NCBI GenBank assembly: GCA_934168325.1
Contig: CAKPNG010000004.1
Coordinates: 1 to 64,000 of the forward strand
DNA from: an uncultured Bacilli bacterium
Lineage (GTDB): Bacteria; Bacillota_I; Bacilli_A; RFN20; CAG-826
Reading direction: 5' to 3'
DNA: 64,000 nt
Part shown: positions 63,413 to 64,000 of the stretch, one piece after another
Layout of the letters: the number at the start of each line of letters is the position of its first letter
Position numbering within the stretch: the stretch's first letter is position 1
Notes under the pieces: generated by a model
The model's input: only the letters and a program-made list of their open reading frames with translations
Database searches by the model: none
What the model was told of the DNA's origin: nothing
Position numbers and translations under genes: made by a program

Positions 63413-64000
63413 ATGGAAGTAATTATATTAGATAATAAGATAGATATAGGATTAGCTATTGCTAAAGAAATAATAAAAGATATAAAAAATAATCCTAAAT
63501 TAAATTTAGGATTAGCAACTGGTAGTAGTCCCTTACCTTTATATAAATCATTAATAGAATTATCTAAATTAGAAAATATATCTTTTAAAGATATTACTAC
63601 TTTTAATTTAGATGAATATTGTGGATTAAGTAATGATAATAAAGAGTCTTATCATTACTTTATGAATGAGAATTTATTTAAATATTTAGATTTTTCTAAT
63701 AATAGTCATTATTTTCCTTCTATAGATAATGTAAATAATTATGATGAAATTATTAATAATCATGGAGGTATTGATATTCAAATATTAGGAATAGGAGCTA
63801 ATGGACATATTGCTTTTAATGAGCCTAATACTCCTATAGATAGTGTAACTCATATTACTAATTTAGCTAATAAAACTATCTTAGATAATTCTAGATTCTT
63901 TTCTAATATTAATGAAGTACCTACTAAAGCTATTACTATGGGTTTATCTACTATATTAAAAGCTAAGAAAATATATTTAATAGCAACAGGTAAAAATAAA
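63413..64000 (+). CDS. nagB: Glucosamine-6-phosphate deaminase NagB, 5' part
   Basis: 196 residues up to the window edge, so the C-terminus is missing. It converts glucosamine-6-phosphate to fructose-6-phosphate and ammonia. LGLATGSSPLPLY (about 33-45), the catalytic Asp in FNLDEYCGL (about 71-79), GIGANGHIAFNEP (about 126-138) and the expected MGLSTIL helix are present. AAGGAG lies twelve bases before the ATG at 63413, after a TATAAT around 63377. The frame is open to the end. It suggests use of amino sugars, e.g. from host mucin or peptidoglycan. Confidence 0.93.
   Translation, partial: MEVIILDNKIDIGLAIAKEIIKDIKNNPKLNLGLATGSSPLPLYKSLIELSKLENISFKDITTFNLDEYCGLSNDNKESYHYFMNENLFKYLDFSNNSHYFPSIDNVNNYDEIINNHGGIDIQILGIGANGHIAFNEPNTPIDSVTHITNLANKTILDNSRFFSNINEVPTKAITMGLSTILKAKKIYLIATGKNK

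Noticed and set aside
1..64000. Mollicutes-type recoding of TGA to tryptophan.
   Set aside because: Trp is encoded by TGG at conserved positions, and TGA ends sufU, ftsY and parB at the expected lengths.
1..64000. CRISPR arrays, tRNA or rRNA genes, insertion sequences, prophage genes.
   Set aside because: None was seen. All gaps are under 300 bases and hold only promoters, hairpins or short repeats.

Overview
Organism. The window is very AT-rich, densely packed, and read with the ordinary bacterial code (TGG encodes Trp; TGA serves as a stop, for example in sufU, ftsY and parB). Gene content (SUF system with SufU, YlxM, YhaM, an Ami-type Opp transporter, many lipoproteins, no outer-membrane genes) points to a low-GC Gram-positive of the Bacilli with a reduced genome. 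A complete bile-salt-hydrolase-like gene suggests an animal gut. An uncultured RF39/Erysipelotrichia/Mollicutes-type gut bacterium is my best guess; this is inferred from content and not from a marker-gene comparison.

Layout. (1) 1-6.3 kb: an SDR oxidoreductase, then a minus-strand operon of U32 RNA hydroxylase (TrhP-like), SLC13-type anion transporter and chorismate mutase, divergent from a second, longer U32 protein (RlhA-like). (2) 6.4-7.6 kb: two convergent uncharacterised membrane proteins whose 3' ends overlap by 90 bases. (3) 7.8-38.6 kb: a long minus-strand surface/export island of many lipoproteins (several with Ig-like, InlB-type or BspA leucine-rich repeats), a complete oligopeptide transporter (oppA-B-C-D-F) with unusual insertions, a DUF3899 protein and a 1351-residue subtilase with a C-terminal CGGS/membrane/lysine tail. 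(4) 38.7-47.5 kb: an almost seamless operon sufC-D-S-U-B, mnmG, rsmG, parA, parB. (5) 47.7-52.0 kb (plus): a PrsA-like foldase lipoprotein, a second large lipoprotein and a HIT protein. (6) 52.1-56.7 kb (minus): YhaM nuclease, GT4 glycosyltransferase, LPG-synthase-type flippase, bile salt hydrolase. (7) 56.7-61.4 kb: a degenerate HepT-like ORF and the operon plsX-rnc-ftsY-ylxM-ffh. (8) 61.7-64 kb: another lipoprotein and the 5' part of nagB.

How the genes fit together. The subtilase, OppA and the Opp permease/ATPases look like a protein-to-peptide foraging system, with PrsA-like foldases and the SRP/FtsY pathway supporting export of the many secreted proteins. The SUF operon can supply Fe-S clusters, which the U32 hydroxylases need. 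The most interesting proposal concerns region 1: RNA hydroxylation by TrhP and RlhA in E. coli is reported to depend on prephenate, and here an apparently active chorismate mutase (the enzyme that makes prephenate) is in the same operon as the TrhP-like gene and next to the RlhA-like gene, with an anion transporter between them.

A second unexplained signal is a roughly 16-bp motif (consensus GTTYTGCARGGTTTTT) found at least seven times, inside and outside genes. No tRNA, rRNA, CRISPR array, insertion sequence or phage gene was seen, and no intergenic stretch exceeds 300 bases.
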